Assembly: GCF_014378035.1 (NCBI RefSeq)
Contig: NZ_JACMOM010000208.1
Location: 1 to 37,993, forward strand
Direction: 5' to 3'
Length of the DNA stretch: 37,993 nt
Source of the DNA: Aeromicrobium sp.
GTDB taxonomy: Bacteria; Actinomycetota; Actinomycetes; Propionibacteriales; Nocardioidaceae
The notes beneath the pieces are model-generated. The model made no database searches. It was not told the origin of the DNA and saw only the letters and a list, made by a program, of their open reading frames with translations. Shown in pieces: positions 1 to 10,679 of this stretch (the first letter of the stretch is position 1; the number at the start of each line of letters is the position of its first letter). The position numbers and the translations under genes were made by a program.

Positions 1-347
1 ACGGCATGAGCGGGCGCGCGTACAACCCACGATTCATGTTCAGCTGGCCCAACGCGAAGTCGGCGGTGATGGGTCCGGCGCAGCTCGCCGGCGTCATGTC
101 GATCGTCGCCCGGGGTGCCGCTGAGTCCAAGGGCGTCGCGTACGACGAGGAGGGCGATGCACAGATGCGTGCCTACATCGAGACGATGATCGAGGAGCAG
201 TCGCTCGCCTACTTCACGTCCGGGATGCTCTACGACGATGGCGTGATCGACCCCCGGGACACCCGATCGATCCTCGGCATCTGCCTCAGCGCCATCAACA
301 CGCGTGCCGTCAAGGGCGCCGAAGGCTACGGAGTGTTCCGCCTGTGA
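1..347 (+). CDS. Acyl-CoA carboxylase beta subunit (carboxyltransferase), C-terminal end only
   Basis: Only the last 115 or so codons are present; the gene begins before the window and the frame is already open at base 3. The piece matches the end of biotin-dependent carboxyltransferases of the methylcrotonyl-/propionyl-CoA type: GRAYNPRFMFSWPNAK, then VMGPAQLAGV, and a C-terminal region DPRDTRSILG ending GYGVFRL. In the family this subunit moves carboxyl from biotin to the acyl-CoA. Next to it, 127 bases on, is the biotin-carrying alpha subunit, and an acyl-CoA dehydrogenase and a hydratase follow, so a methylcrotonyl-CoA carboxylase role in leucine breakdown is the likeliest reading. Substrate cannot be proved from this fragment. 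Confidence 0.93.
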   Translation, partial: GMSGRAYNPRFMFSWPNAKSAVMGPAQLAGVMSIVARGAAESKGVAYDEEGDAQMRAYIETMIEEQSLAYFTSGMLYDDGVIDPRDTRSILGICLSAINTRAVKGAEGYGVFRL

Positions 348-474
348 GGCGCGCGGCTCGCCCCTCGCCGCCCCAGCGGCCCGTACCCCACCGCTGCTGG
401 GCTTCGCCCAGGCGCCTGCCTGCGCTCGCTCGGCCCATGGTTGCGTCTTTTCAGGACTTTCGAGGAGTTCTCTC

Positions 475-2414
<1,940 letters not shown>

Positions 2415-2418
<4 letters not shown>

Positions 2419-3578
2419 GCATCGCTTTCACCGAGTCCGAGGAGCGCATCGCACTGCGCAAGGCCGTCGCCGACCTCGGCACCAAGTACGGACGCGACTA
2501 CTTCGAGGAAGCCGCCCGCACCGGCAAGAAGACCACTGAGCTGTGGTCCGAGGCCGGCAAGCTCGGTTACCTCGGTGTGGCCATCCCGGAGGAGTTCGGC
2601 GGTGGCGGTGGCGACATCGGCGACCTTGCCGCGGTCTGCGAAGAGCTCGCCGCGGCTGGCAGCCCGCTGCTGCTGATGGTCGTCTCGCCCGCGATCGTGG
2701 GCACGATCATCAATCTCTACGGCACCGACGACCAGAAGCATCGGCTGCTCCCCGGCCTCGCCGAAGGCACATCAACGTTCGCCTTCTCGATCACCGAGCC
2801 CGACGCCGGGTCGAACTCGCACAAGATCATCACGACTGCCTATCGAAGCGAGGACGGTTGGCGTCTCACGGGTACCAAGACCTACATCTCGGGGGTCGAT
2901 GAAGCGAGCGCCGTGCTGGTCGTCGCGCGCACCGAGGACGCGAGGACGGGCAAGCTCAAGCCGGCCCTGTTCCTCGTGCCGACCGACTCCGAGGGTTTCA
3001 CGTACCAGGAGATCGACATGGGCATCGTGTCGCCGGAGAAGCAGTTCACGCTGTTCTTCGACGACGTCCTGATTCCGGCGGACGCACTGATCGGCAGCGA
3101 GGACGCCGGCATCGACCAGCTGTTCGCGGGCCTCAACCCCGAGCGAATCATGGCGGCGTCCTTCGCGCTCGGCACCGCCCGACTCGCCCTCGCCAAGGCG
3201 TCGGAGTATGCCAAGCAGCGCGAGGTGTGGGACGCGCCGATCGGCTCCCACCAGGCGATCGCCCACCCGCTGGCGCAGTCGTACATCGAGATCGAGATGG
3301 CTCGCCTCATGACGCAGAAAGCCGCAGCCCTGTATGCCGCGGGCGACGTCATGCGCGCCGCAGAGGCGGCCAACATGGCGAAGTACGCCGCCGGTGAGGC
3401 CGTGTGCAACGCGGTCGACCGGGCCATCCAGACCCACGGTGGCAACGGTCTGGCCACCGAGTACGGTCTGGTGCAGATGCTGGCCGGATCGCGGCTCTCC
3501 CGCATCGCGCCGGTCAGCCGCGAGATGGCACTCAACTTCGTGGCCCAGTTCTCCCTGGGTCTCCCCAAGTCCTACTAA
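2415..3578 (+). CDS. Acyl-CoA dehydrogenase
   Basis: A 387-residue FAD-dependent acyl-CoA dehydrogenase of usual length, introducing the 2,3 double bond and passing electrons to ETF. Visible are the FAD-binding signature FSITEPDAGSNS and the C-terminal HGGNGLATEYG; Glu349 occupies the catalytic-base position used by medium/short-chain enzymes, whereas isovaleryl-CoA dehydrogenases normally use a Glu elsewhere. Translation is coupled to the carboxylase alpha gene by a 4-base ATGA overlap. Operon position suggests a branched or methyl-branched acyl-CoA substrate, but the Glu position argues for caution in calling it isovaleryl-CoA dehydrogenase. Substrate is inference. Confidence 0.93.
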
Positions 3579-3591
3579 CCACCCGCCTTCC

Positions 3592-3654
3592 CGCTGAGTG
3601 TGACGTTTCTGCGGTCTTGTGGTCGATCTGACCGCACAAACGTCACACTCAGCG
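3592..3654. repeat. 25-bp inverted repeat (long intergenic stem-loop)
   Basis: Arms at 3592-3616 and 3630-3654 are complementary over 25 bases with one C/C mismatch, around a 13-base loop. The core of the arm is TGAGTGTGACGTTT. It fills most of the 94-base gap between the acyl-CoA dehydrogenase and the hydratase. There is no T-tract, so it is not a standard intrinsic terminator, and its right arm ends just before the ribosome-binding site of the next gene. I saw no second copy in this window. It may be a genomic palindromic repeat unit, an mRNA stability element or a partial terminator. Confidence 0.9.
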
Positions 3655-3672
3655 AGGGCTGAAGGGATCGTC

Positions 3673-4416
3673 ATGAGTGCGCTCGTCCATCTTGTTGTTG
3701 CCGAGCAGGTGGCAACCGTCACGCTCGACAGCGATCACAACCGCAATGCCCTCAGCAGGCAGCTGGTCAGTGAGCTGTCGGCGTGCCTCGCCGCAGCCGA
3801 CGACAGTGACGCACGCTCGATCCTGATCCGCTCGGTCGGCAGAGTCTTCTGCTCGGGTGCCGACATGGCGGAGGCCGCAGACGGTGGCATGGCCGACGGC
3901 GCCCGCACAGTGGTCGCGCTGCAGCGTCAGATCGCCACTGCGACCAAGCCGGTCGTCGTCGAGCTGAGTGGACCGGTGCGTGCCGGTGGTCTGGGCATCA
4001 TCGGAGCGGCCGACATCGTGATCGCTGCCGAGTCGGTGACGTTCCAGCTCACCGAGGTACGCCTCGGGCTGGCAGCAGCGATCATCTCGGTCTCCCTGAT
4101 CCCCCGATTCACCGACCGTGCTGCCTCCGACCTGTTCCTCACGGCGAGGAAGTTCGACGCAGCGGAGGCCGCCACCGTCGGGCTCATCACGCGGGCCGTG
4201 CCGGACGGTGACCTCGCCACCGAGGTCGCCGCCGTGCTCGCCGACCTCGCCAAGGCACACCCGCAGGGTCTTCGTGAGAGCAAGAAGATCCTGAACCACG
4301 ACCTGGTCGCACGCATCGACGCGCACGGTGCCGACATGGCGGCGAGATCGGCCGAGCTGTTCGCCAGCGACGCGGCTCGCGAGGCGATGACAACCTTCCT
4401 TGCGAAGAAGGCCTGA
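3673..4416 (+). CDS. Enoyl-CoA hydratase family protein, methylglutaconyl-CoA hydratase-like
   Basis: A 247-residue crotonase-fold enzyme. The oxyanion-hole region is GRVFCSGADM and the second is RAGGLGIIGAAD. Of the two catalytic glutamates of classical hydratases, the first position is Gly here and only Glu128, in LTEVRLGLAAAIIS, is kept. The TEVRLGL pattern is typical of AUH/LiuC-type hydratases, which add water to 3-methylglutaconyl-CoA. That fits the upstream carboxylase and dehydrogenase as a leucine/isovalerate pathway. The start is ATG 3673, behind GAAGG; an upstream in-frame GTG at 3619 falls inside the inverted repeat and is unlikely. Confidence 0.9.
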   Translation: MSALVHLVVAEQVATVTLDSDHNRNALSRQLVSELSACLAAADDSDARSILIRSVGRVFCSGADMAEAADGGMADGARTVVALQRQIATATKPVVVELSGPVRAGGLGIIGAADIVIAAESVTFQLTEVRLGLAAAIISVSLIPRFTDRAASDLFLTARKFDAAEAATVGLITRAVPDGDLATEVAAVLADLAKAHPQGLRESKKILNHDLVARIDAHGADMAARSAELFASDAAREAMTTFLAKKA

Positions 4417-4531
4417 CGCGGCCCGGCCGTTCCTGTAGACCTGCGGCCTGCTGAAACGTCAGGCGGCACTGATCACCAAGACGGCGACTGCGCAGGCGCG
4501 GGTGCAATCCGCACACCCACCTGAGACGTCC

Positions 4532-4560
4532 CTGACGATGAGCGGCCGGAGGGCTACTGT
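4532..4560 (+). promoter_or_regulatory. Promoter of the amino-acid ABC importer
   Basis: A CTGACG -35-like hexamer (4532-4537) and a TACTGT -10-like hexamer (4555-4560) are 17 bases apart, the best spaced sigma-70-type pair in this gap. The predicted start near 4567 would leave a leader of about 40 bases carrying the AGAGGAG ribosome-binding site before ATG 4607. Confidence 0.45.
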
Positions 4561-4606
4561 CACCCCATCGGGGGCAACCCTCGTGGTCCACCACAGAGGA
4601 GATGCG

Positions 4607-6106
4607 ATGCGACACGCCTTGAGGCTGATCGTCGTGGCTTTGTTGGCAGCGCTGTTCGGGCTCGTCGCGTTGCCAGGGGGCGTGGCGGGTGCCGCCGCAC
4701 CGAGCCGGGCGACGGGTGACAAACCGGTGATCCGCGTCGGCACGGAGGGCGTCTACCCGCCGTTCTCGTTCCATGATGCGACCACGGACGACCTCACCGG
4801 CTACGACATCGAGGTCATCAAGGCCGTCGCCAAGAAGGCGGGCTGGAAGCTGGAGTTCGTCGAGACGACCTTCGACGCGATCTTCACGGCACTGGAGTCC
4901 AAGCGCATCGATGTCATCGCCAACCAGGTGACCCTCAACCCCGAGCGCAAAGCCAAGTACGGCCTTGGCACGACCTATACCTACTCGCGCGGCGTCATCG
5001 TGGTCAAGACCGGCGTGAAGGGCATCAAGACGCTCAAGGACATCAAGGGCAAGGTCGCCGCGGAGTCGATCACGACAAGCTGGGCTGATGTCGCCCGCAA
5101 GGCCGGCGCCAAGGTGCAGGCAGTCGAGGGCTTCTCACAGGCCGCGGCGCTCGTCGAGCAGGGCCGGGCCGACCTGTTGATCAATGACAACATCGCTGCG
5201 CTCGACTATCTCAACACGACAGGCTCCAAGGGCATCGAGATCGTCGGCAATGCCGGTGACGAGGTCAGCGAACAGGTGCTGGCGTTCCGCAAGAGCGACA
5301 CTGCGCTGCTCGCGCAGTCCAACAAGGCGCTCGCCGAGCTGAAGGCGGACGGGACCCTTGCCAAGATCTCCGAGAAGTACTTCAAGACCGATGTCTCGGT
5401 CGCTGGCGGTGGCGCCGCCGATCTCTCTGGTGGCCGCAAGCAGCGGAGCGATCTTGAGGTCACCAAGGACGCTGCGGGGCCGATGTTCAAGAAGCTGCTG
5501 ATCGTCACCATCCCGATCACGGCCATCAGCTTCGCGATCGGTCTCGTCCTTGCCGTAGCAGCGGCTCTTGCGCGCATCTCCGGAAACAAGATCCTCAGTG
5601 GCATCGCGCAGTCCTACATATCAATCATCCGCGGCACGCCTTTGCTGGTGCAGCTGTTCATCGTCTTCCTCGGCTTCCCCCGTATCGGCATCACGCTCTC
5701 GCCGTGGACCTCGGCGATCCTCGCGTTGAGCCTCAATGTCGGCGGCTACGCGGCCGAGGTCGTGCGCGCGGCGATCTTGTCGGTGCCCAAGGGCCAGTTC
5801 GAGGCGGCGTCGACCGTCGGCATGGGGTACTGGAAGACGCTTCGGCGCATCGTCTTCCCGCAGGCCTCCCGCATCGCGGTGCCTCCCTTGTCGAACACCC
5901 TGATCTCGTTGCTCAAGGACACCTCGCTGCTGGCGGTCGTCACGCTCACTGAGCTGACGCGTCAGGCTCAGTTCGCGGCAGCCAACAGTCAGGCCTACCT
6001 GCCGCTCTACCTGCTCGCGGCGCTCTACTACTGGGTCGTCTGCGTCGGCCTCTCCTCCGTCCAGGGAAGACTCGAAACCCGACTGAACAGGTTCGTGGCC
6101 ACATGA
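4607..6106 (+). CDS. Amino-acid ABC transporter, fused substrate-binding protein and permease
   Basis: One 499-residue polypeptide holds two functions usually made by separate genes. Residues 1-32 are a signal/anchor helix; about 35-270 form a family-3 solute-binding domain (IRVGTEGVYPPFSFHD, then GYDIEVIKAVAKKAG and the ESKRIDVIANQVT stretch). After a glycine-rich linker with GGRKQRSDLE, residues 290-499 are a HisM/GlnP-type permease with several membrane helices and the EAA loop that docks the ATPase (GQFEAASTVGMGYWKTLRRI). The protein would capture a polar amino acid outside and pass it inward. ATG 4607 was chosen because AGAGGAG precedes it and a clean signal sequence follows. The ATPase gene overlaps by 4 bases. 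Fused GlnP-like proteins are known in other Gram-positives. Substrate unknown. Confidence 0.94.
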   Translation: MRHALRLIVVALLAALFGLVALPGGVAGAAAPSRATGDKPVIRVGTEGVYPPFSFHDATTDDLTGYDIEVIKAVAKKAGWKLEFVETTFDAIFTALESKRIDVIANQVTLNPERKAKYGLGTTYTYSRGVIVVKTGVKGIKTLKDIKGKVAAESITTSWADVARKAGAKVQAVEGFSQAAALVEQGRADLLINDNIAALDYLNTTGSKGIEIVGNAGDEVSEQVLAFRKSDTALLAQSNKALAELKADGTLAKISEKYFKTDVSVAGGGAADLSGGRKQRSDLEVTKDAAGPMFKKLLIVTIPITAISFAIGLVLAVAAALARISGNKILSGIAQSYISIIRGTPLLVQLFIVFLGFPRIGITLSPWTSAILALSLNVGGYAAEVVRAAILSVPKGQFEAASTVGMGYWKTLRRIVFPQASRIAVPPLSNTLISLLKDTSLLAVVTLTELTRQAQFAAANSQAYLPLYLLAALYYWVVCVGLSSVQGRLETRLNRFVAT

Positions 6107-6903
6107 CCGACATCCAGAAGACCCTCGACCCGATGGGCGACCTGCGGGTGCGCGCGATCGGCATCGAGAAGTCGTTCGGCGACAACCACGTGCTGCGCGG
6201 CATCGACTTCGAAGCGGTCGCCGGCACCACGACAGTGCTGCTGGGGCCATCGGGCTCGGGCAAGACGACGATCCTGCGGGCACTGAACGTGCTCGACCGA
6301 CCCGACGGCGGCACGATCCAGATCGACGACGTCCTGGTCGACTTCGACACCCTGCCCGCCAAGGGACGGGTCGCCAAGGAGCAGATCTTCCGACTGCGCG
6401 CGCAGAGCGGCATGGTCTTCCAGTCACACAACCTGTTCCCGCACAAGACCGTGCTCGAGAACGTCATCGAGGGTCCGGTCCAGGTGCAGAAACGTCCGCG
6501 CGACGAGGCCATCGCGGATGCCCGTGAGCTGCTCGAGCAGGTCGGGCTGAGCGAGAAGGCTGACCAGCACCCCTTCCAGCTGTCGGGCGGTCAGCAGCAG
6601 CGGGTCGGCATCGCGCGGGCGCTCGCGCTCAAACCTCGGGTCATGCTGTTCGACGAGCCGACGTCTGCGCTCGACCCCGAGCTTGTCGGCGAGGTCCTGT
6701 CGGTCATCAAGGACCTTGCGCACCAGGGCTGGACGACGGTGCTGGTGACGCACGAGATCCGCTTCGCCGAGCAGGTCGCCGACCAGGTGCTGTTCCTCGA
6801 CGGTGGAGTCGTCGTGGAGCGAGGGACGAGTGCCCAGTGCATCGGCGATCCGCAGGAGGAGCGCACCCAGCAGTTCCTCAAGCGAATCCTCGACCCGACC
6901 TGA
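6103..6903 (+). CDS. Amino-acid ABC transporter ATP-binding protein (GlnQ-like)
   Basis: A 266-residue ATPase that powers the importer encoded just upstream, with which it shares an ATGA overlap. All ATPase motifs are intact: Walker A GPSGSGKTT with Lys54, Q-loop in GMVFQSHNLFPHKT, signature LSGGQQQRVGIARAL, Walker B VMLFDEPTSALDPE and the switch histidine in VLVTHEI. Family members energise uptake of glutamine, glutamate, arginine, cystine and similar solutes. A two-gene importer (binding protein-permease fusion plus ATPase) would be complete, the permease acting as a homodimer. Confidence 0.96.
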   Translation: MTDIQKTLDPMGDLRVRAIGIEKSFGDNHVLRGIDFEAVAGTTTVLLGPSGSGKTTILRALNVLDRPDGGTIQIDDVLVDFDTLPAKGRVAKEQIFRLRAQSGMVFQSHNLFPHKTVLENVIEGPVQVQKRPRDEAIADARELLEQVGLSEKADQHPFQLSGGQQQRVGIARALALKPRVMLFDEPTSALDPELVGEVLSVIKDLAHQGWTTVLVTHEIRFAEQVADQVLFLDGGVVVERGTSAQCIGDPQEERTQQFLKRILDPT

Positions 6904-6962
6904 CGGTGCTTCGGCGTGGCACAGGCGCAGATCAGGACGCTCGACCGCCAAGCTCGGCAGCG

Positions 6963-6980
6963 GCAGCGGCGACCCGCTGC
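6963..6980 (+). terminator. Possible weak terminator after the ABC importer
   Basis: GCAGCGG (6963-6969) and CCGCTGC (6974-6980) form a perfect 7-bp stem with a 4-base loop, followed by GGAATATTTC. The T content after the stem is modest, so it is a weak candidate. Confidence 0.3.
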
Positions 6981-7000
6981 GGAATATTTCGGCCACGCCT

Positions 7001-7006
7001 TAGACT
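7001..7006 (+). promoter_or_regulatory. -10 element of helD
   Basis: TAGACT lies 32 bases before the helD start, leaving room for a short leader that carries AAGGAG. No convincing -35 is seen, and I did not find the inverted-repeat rifamycin-associated element known before some rifampicin-induced helicase genes. Confidence 0.35.
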
Positions 7007-7038
7007 TGTGTGTTCCCTAGTACGGGTGAAGGAGTCGG

Positions 7039-9150
7039 GTGACCTCGGACAGTGCGGCACGACGTGAGATGCAGGCTGGGCAGGCTTTTGTCGACACCGT
7101 CTACGAGCGTCTCGACGCATCCGCGAAGGTGGCACGGTCCCTCGTCGTCGAGGGCATGGCGCGCGGACACGTCGGCAACGAAGGCGGTCTGGTCGAGCGC
7201 GATGCCATGGTCTACCAGGCCTCGCGGCGTCTGTCTGCCCTCAACGCCGCGCACGACGGTCTGGTGTTCGGTCGCCTGAACCTGCGCGACGGGCAGTCGC
7301 GCTACATCGGACGCATCGGCGTGCGTGATGCCGAGCGCGAGATCCTGCTGATCGACTGGCGTGCGCCCGCTGCCGCGATCTTCTACCAGGCCACAGCCCA
7401 GGAGCCCGCCGGTGTCGTCCGCCGACGCGTCCTGCGGTGTGCCAATGACAAGGTCATCGGCATCGAGGACGACCTCCTCGACGGCGACAACGCACCCGAC
7501 GACCTCGTCATCGTCGGCGAGGGAGCGTTGCTCGCGAGCCTGAGCCGGGCGCGCGACAGCTCGATGCACTCCGTCGTCGCGACCATCCAGAAGGAGCAGG
7601 ACGAGGCGATCCGTGCGCCGAGCCGTGGTGCAACCACGATCGGTGGAGGCCCGGGTACGGGCAAGACGGTCGTCGCGCTGCACCGCGCGGCCTACCTGCT
7701 CTACACCGACCGGCGCCGGTTCGAGTCCGGCGGTGTGCTCGTCGTGGGCCCTTCGACGGTGTTCATGAACTACATCGAGAGGGTGCTGCCGAGTCTCGGT
7801 GAGACGAGCGTGACACTGCGTTCGCTGGGTGAAGTCGTCGATGGTCTGAGTGCCGCCCGCCACGACGAGCCGGTGGCTGCCGCGGCCAAGGGTTCGTCGC
7901 GCATGACGGCGTTCCTCGCGCGGGCTGCTGCCGGGCCCATGCCTGGCTCGCCCACCGACTTCCGCTACTTCTACAAGGACGACGTGCTGCGGCTCGGGAC
8001 CCCGCAGCTCGACCACATCCGCCGCAACCTGCTCTCCGGCGGCAAGCGCAACCGCGCCTACGACAAGGCGCCGGCGGCGATCGTCGACGCACTGTGGCGG
8101 CAGGTCTCCGGCGAGCGCGCCCTCGAGAAGGGGCGGGCCGAGTTCGTCGACACCATCACCACGGACGACCGCTTCGTCGACTTTGTCGAGGACTGGTGGC
8201 CGCCGGTCGAGCCCATCGACGTGTGGCGCATCCTGCCCGACGTCATCGAGTCGCTCGCCCGCGGCGCCTTCAGCCCCGTCGAGCTCGCAGCGCTGAAGGC
8301 TTCCTGGGCTGCTGAGGAGCCCAGCATCGAGGACGTGCCGCTGATAGATGAGCTGCGCTACGTCGTGGGCGAAGTCCCGGCGGACAACGGTGACGATGAC
8401 GACGCACCCAAGCAGCTCATGAGCTTCGAGCGACGCGAACGTGAAGATCGTGACGACCGGTTCATGTCGACGCAGAGCATCGAGGACGACGGCTTTGCGC
8501 ACGTGCTCGTCGACGAGGCACAAGACCTCTCGCCGATGCAGTGGCGCATGCTCGGTCGGCGCGGCCGCTACGCGAGCTGGACCATCGTCGGAGACGAGGC
8601 GCAGTCGTCCTGGCCGCATCCGCAGGAATCGGCGCGCGCCCGCACGCTCGCGCTGGAGGGCAAGCCCGAGCACGCCTTCCGACTGTCGACCAACTATCGC
8701 AACTCTGCTGAGATCTACGACCTCGCTGCCAAGGTGGCGGCGATCGCGGTACCCGACCCCGACCTTCCCGATGCGGTCCGCCGCACCGGTGATTCCCCGG
8801 TGCACCACCTCGTCGTCCTCACGTCGCTGGCGCGCACGGTGCGCGAGAGTGCCACCGAGATCTTGTCCAGGGTCGACGGCACGGTGGCCATCGTGGTCCC
8901 GACCGCGCAGCTCCTGACCCGGCGCGCAGAGCTGGCGGATCTCCTCAGCGAGCACACCGACCGGCTCCGTCTGCTCGATGGGCTCGACACCAAGGGTCTG
9001 GAGTTCGACGGCGTCGTCGTCGTCGAGCCCGATGACATCACCGAGGAGTCTGCTGCCGGCTGGCGGACCCTCTATGTCGTCCTGACGCGCGCGACCCAGC
9101 TGTTGATCACAGTGGGCACGACCGAGCGGTGGACCAGCCGATTAGCATGA
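7039..9150 (+). CDS. helD: HelD-type RNA polymerase-associated superfamily I helicase
   Basis: A 703-residue UvrD/Rep-like ATPase with the HelD layout: an N-terminal coiled region about 1-60, then a segment containing IGRIGVRD and LLIDWRAP, typical of HelD, Walker A GGGPGTGKT with Lys209, a large insertion, Walker B-like VLVDEAQDLSPMQW, and the C-terminal motifs FRLSTNYRNSAEI and LDTKGLEFDGVVV. HelD proteins remove RNA polymerase from stalled or terminated complexes and in some actinobacteria protect against rifampicin. It starts with GTG behind AAGGAG at good spacing. Its stop overlaps the start of the next gene (ATGA). Helicase-like annotations such as UvrD would be less accurate given the HelD-specific motifs. 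Confidence 0.9.
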   Translation: MTSDSAARREMQAGQAFVDTVYERLDASAKVARSLVVEGMARGHVGNEGGLVERDAMVYQASRRLSALNAAHDGLVFGRLNLRDGQSRYIGRIGVRDAEREILLIDWRAPAAAIFYQATAQEPAGVVRRRVLRCANDKVIGIEDDLLDGDNAPDDLVIVGEGALLASLSRARDSSMHSVVATIQKEQDEAIRAPSRGATTIGGGPGTGKTVVALHRAAYLLYTDRRRFESGGVLVVGPSTVFMNYIERVLPSLGETSVTLRSLGEVVDGLSAARHDEPVAAAAKGSSRMTAFLARAAAGPMPGSPTDFRYFYKDDVLRLGTPQLDHIRRNLLSGGKRNRAYDKAPAAIVDALWRQVSGERALEKGRAEFVDTITTDDRFVDFVEDWWPPVEPIDVWRILPDVIESLARGAFSPVELAALKASWAAEEPSIEDVPLIDELRYVVGEVPADNGDDDDAPKQLMSFERREREDRDDRFMSTQSIEDDGFAHVLVDEAQDLSPMQWRMLGRRGRYASWTIVGDEAQSSWPHPQESARARTLALEGKPEHAFRLSTNYRNSAEIYDLAAKVAAIAVPDPDLPDAVRRTGDSPVHHLVVLTSLARTVRESATEILSRVDGTVAIVVPTAQLLTRRAELADLLSEHTDRLRLLDGLDTKGLEFDGVVVVEPDDITEESAAGWRTLYVVLTRATQLLITVGTTERWTSRLA

Positions 9151-10667
9151 GCCGGTTCCTCACGCTCCTGTCGCTGGTCATCATCGCGGTCGGCGTGGCC
9201 CTGCCGACTGCCTACACGACTTTCGTACACAGTCAGCGCGACATCGTGATCGGGGCGCACGACGCCACGATCCAACCTGACTTCAGCGGATATGCCCACA
9301 TCGACTTCGGGCCGCTGATCCCCCGTGTGCGGCTCCCGACGGACGCACCGCTGGGCATCGGCGGCACCGTCAACCTCGGTGACAGCCAGGTGACGAAGCT
9401 CGACCAGCTTGTCGCACGCGACGCCGTCATCGCCAGCCAGCCGAAGGGTGAGATCGCGGCCGCACGTACGTCGATCATCTCGATGCTGGTCGAGGCAGCG
9501 CTGCGGGCTCTCGGCACGGCGTTGCTGGTCGTGATCGCGTTGGTGCTCGCGTGGCGGGCGATCGGTCCTGAGAGGCGCAGAGTGCTCCTTGCCTCGGCGA
9601 GGCGGCCGAGTACCCGGCAGGTGGTCGGGTCGGCCGCGCTCGGCGTCGTGGTCGTCGGCGCCCTCGTGCTCGTGGCGGTGCCTGAGCGTCCACGCAGCGA
9701 TTCCTCGACGTGGGTGCCGATCAGCTCGGTGTTTCCGCAGCTGCCCGCCGACGACGTGCTCGACCGGCTGGAGATCGCCGAAGGTGCGTCGACCACGGGG
9801 GGCAAGGCGCTCATCGAGGGAGCTCTGTCGACCTACCGCCAGTCGGTCACGTTCTACGGCCGGCTCGCGGAGCGAGCTGGCACCGTCGACGTGCGCACGC
9901 CGCTGGCCGGTGAGACCACGGCTCTCGTCGTGACCGATCGGCACGACAACATCGGCATGGACCCGGTCGCCCGGACGATCGCGAGACGGGCGGAGGCGAC
10001 GATGCTGATCGACCTCGGCGATGACACGTCGAACGGTGCGAGCTGGGAGGCGTTCAGCATCAACTCGCTAGCCCGCGAGTTCCGTGGACTCGACGTTGTC
10101 GCCGTCGCCGGCAACCACGACCAAGGCACGAGCGTGGTCGGCCAGATGCGCGACAAGGGCTTCGGGGTGCTGAACGGCAAGCCGGTCACAGCCGGCGGTG
10201 TGCGGTTCCTGGGTGGCAGCGACCCGCGCAGCTCGGGCCTGACTGCCGGCTACACCGGCAACGAGTCCGACAACATCGCCGCGATCACGGCACAGGACCA
10301 GGCCCTGACAGAGGCGGCGTGCAAGGAGGGCGATGTCAGCGTCCTCGCGGTGCACAGCCCGTCGTCGGCCAAGAAGGCCGCAGCATCAGGGTGTGTCGAC
10401 CTCGTGCTGTCCGGGCACCTGCACCGCCAGGTCGGGCCGACCTCCGGCACGGGTCTGAACGGGCGCAGCACGGTGACACTGACCACGGGTACCGCCGGCG
10501 GGGCGGTCTACGCGTTCGCGCTGGGCAGCAAGCTTCGCCGGTCGGCGCAGGTCACGATCGTCACCTTCGCTGGCGGCAAGCCGGTCGGGTTGCAGCCCGT
10601 CAACTTCGAGCCGGGTGGGCTGATCAAGGCCGCCGACTACATTCCCGTGGTCACCTCGCCCCGCTGA
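9147..10667 (+). CDS. Membrane-anchored metallophosphoesterase
   Basis: A 506-residue protein with three predicted membrane helices (about residues 4-25, 118-138 and 160-179) and a C-terminal calcineurin-like phosphoesterase domain. Metal-ligand motifs appear in order: VVTDRHDN (Asp264, His266), LIDLGDD, VAVAGNHDQG, LAVHSP and SGHLHRQ. The first loop, between helices one and two, and the catalytic domain probably lie on the same side of the membrane, but topology is uncertain. Start ATG 9147 overlaps the helD stop by 4 bases, so the two are probably translated together; a GTG 18 bases upstream is in frame but less likely. Substrate (nucleotide, phospholipid or other phosphoester) cannot be told from sequence. 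Confidence 0.88.
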   Translation: MSRFLTLLSLVIIAVGVALPTAYTTFVHSQRDIVIGAHDATIQPDFSGYAHIDFGPLIPRVRLPTDAPLGIGGTVNLGDSQVTKLDQLVARDAVIASQPKGEIAAARTSIISMLVEAALRALGTALLVVIALVLAWRAIGPERRRVLLASARRPSTRQVVGSAALGVVVVGALVLVAVPERPRSDSSTWVPISSVFPQLPADDVLDRLEIAEGASTTGGKALIEGALSTYRQSVTFYGRLAERAGTVDVRTPLAGETTALVVTDRHDNIGMDPVARTIARRAEATMLIDLGDDTSNGASWEAFSINSLAREFRGLDVVAVAGNHDQGTSVVGQMRDKGFGVLNGKPVTAGGVRFLGGSDPRSSGLTAGYTGNESDNIAAITAQDQALTEAACKEGDVSVLAVHSPSSAKKAAASGCVDLVLSGHLHRQVGPTSGTGLNGRSTVTLTTGTAGGAVYAFALGSKLRRSAQVTIVTFAGGKPVGLQPVNFEPGGLIKAADYIPVVTSPR

Positions 10668-10679
10668 ACAGTCGTGCCG

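Noticed and set aside
6904-7038. Rifamycin-associated element before helD
   Set aside because: I looked for the characteristic inverted repeat and did not see one.
7000-8955. A 651-codon open frame on the minus strand opposite helD
   Set aside because: It is the antisense shadow of helD: high GC makes stops rare, and the sequence (His/Arg/Asp-rich) has no family motifs, while the plus strand has complete HelD motifs.
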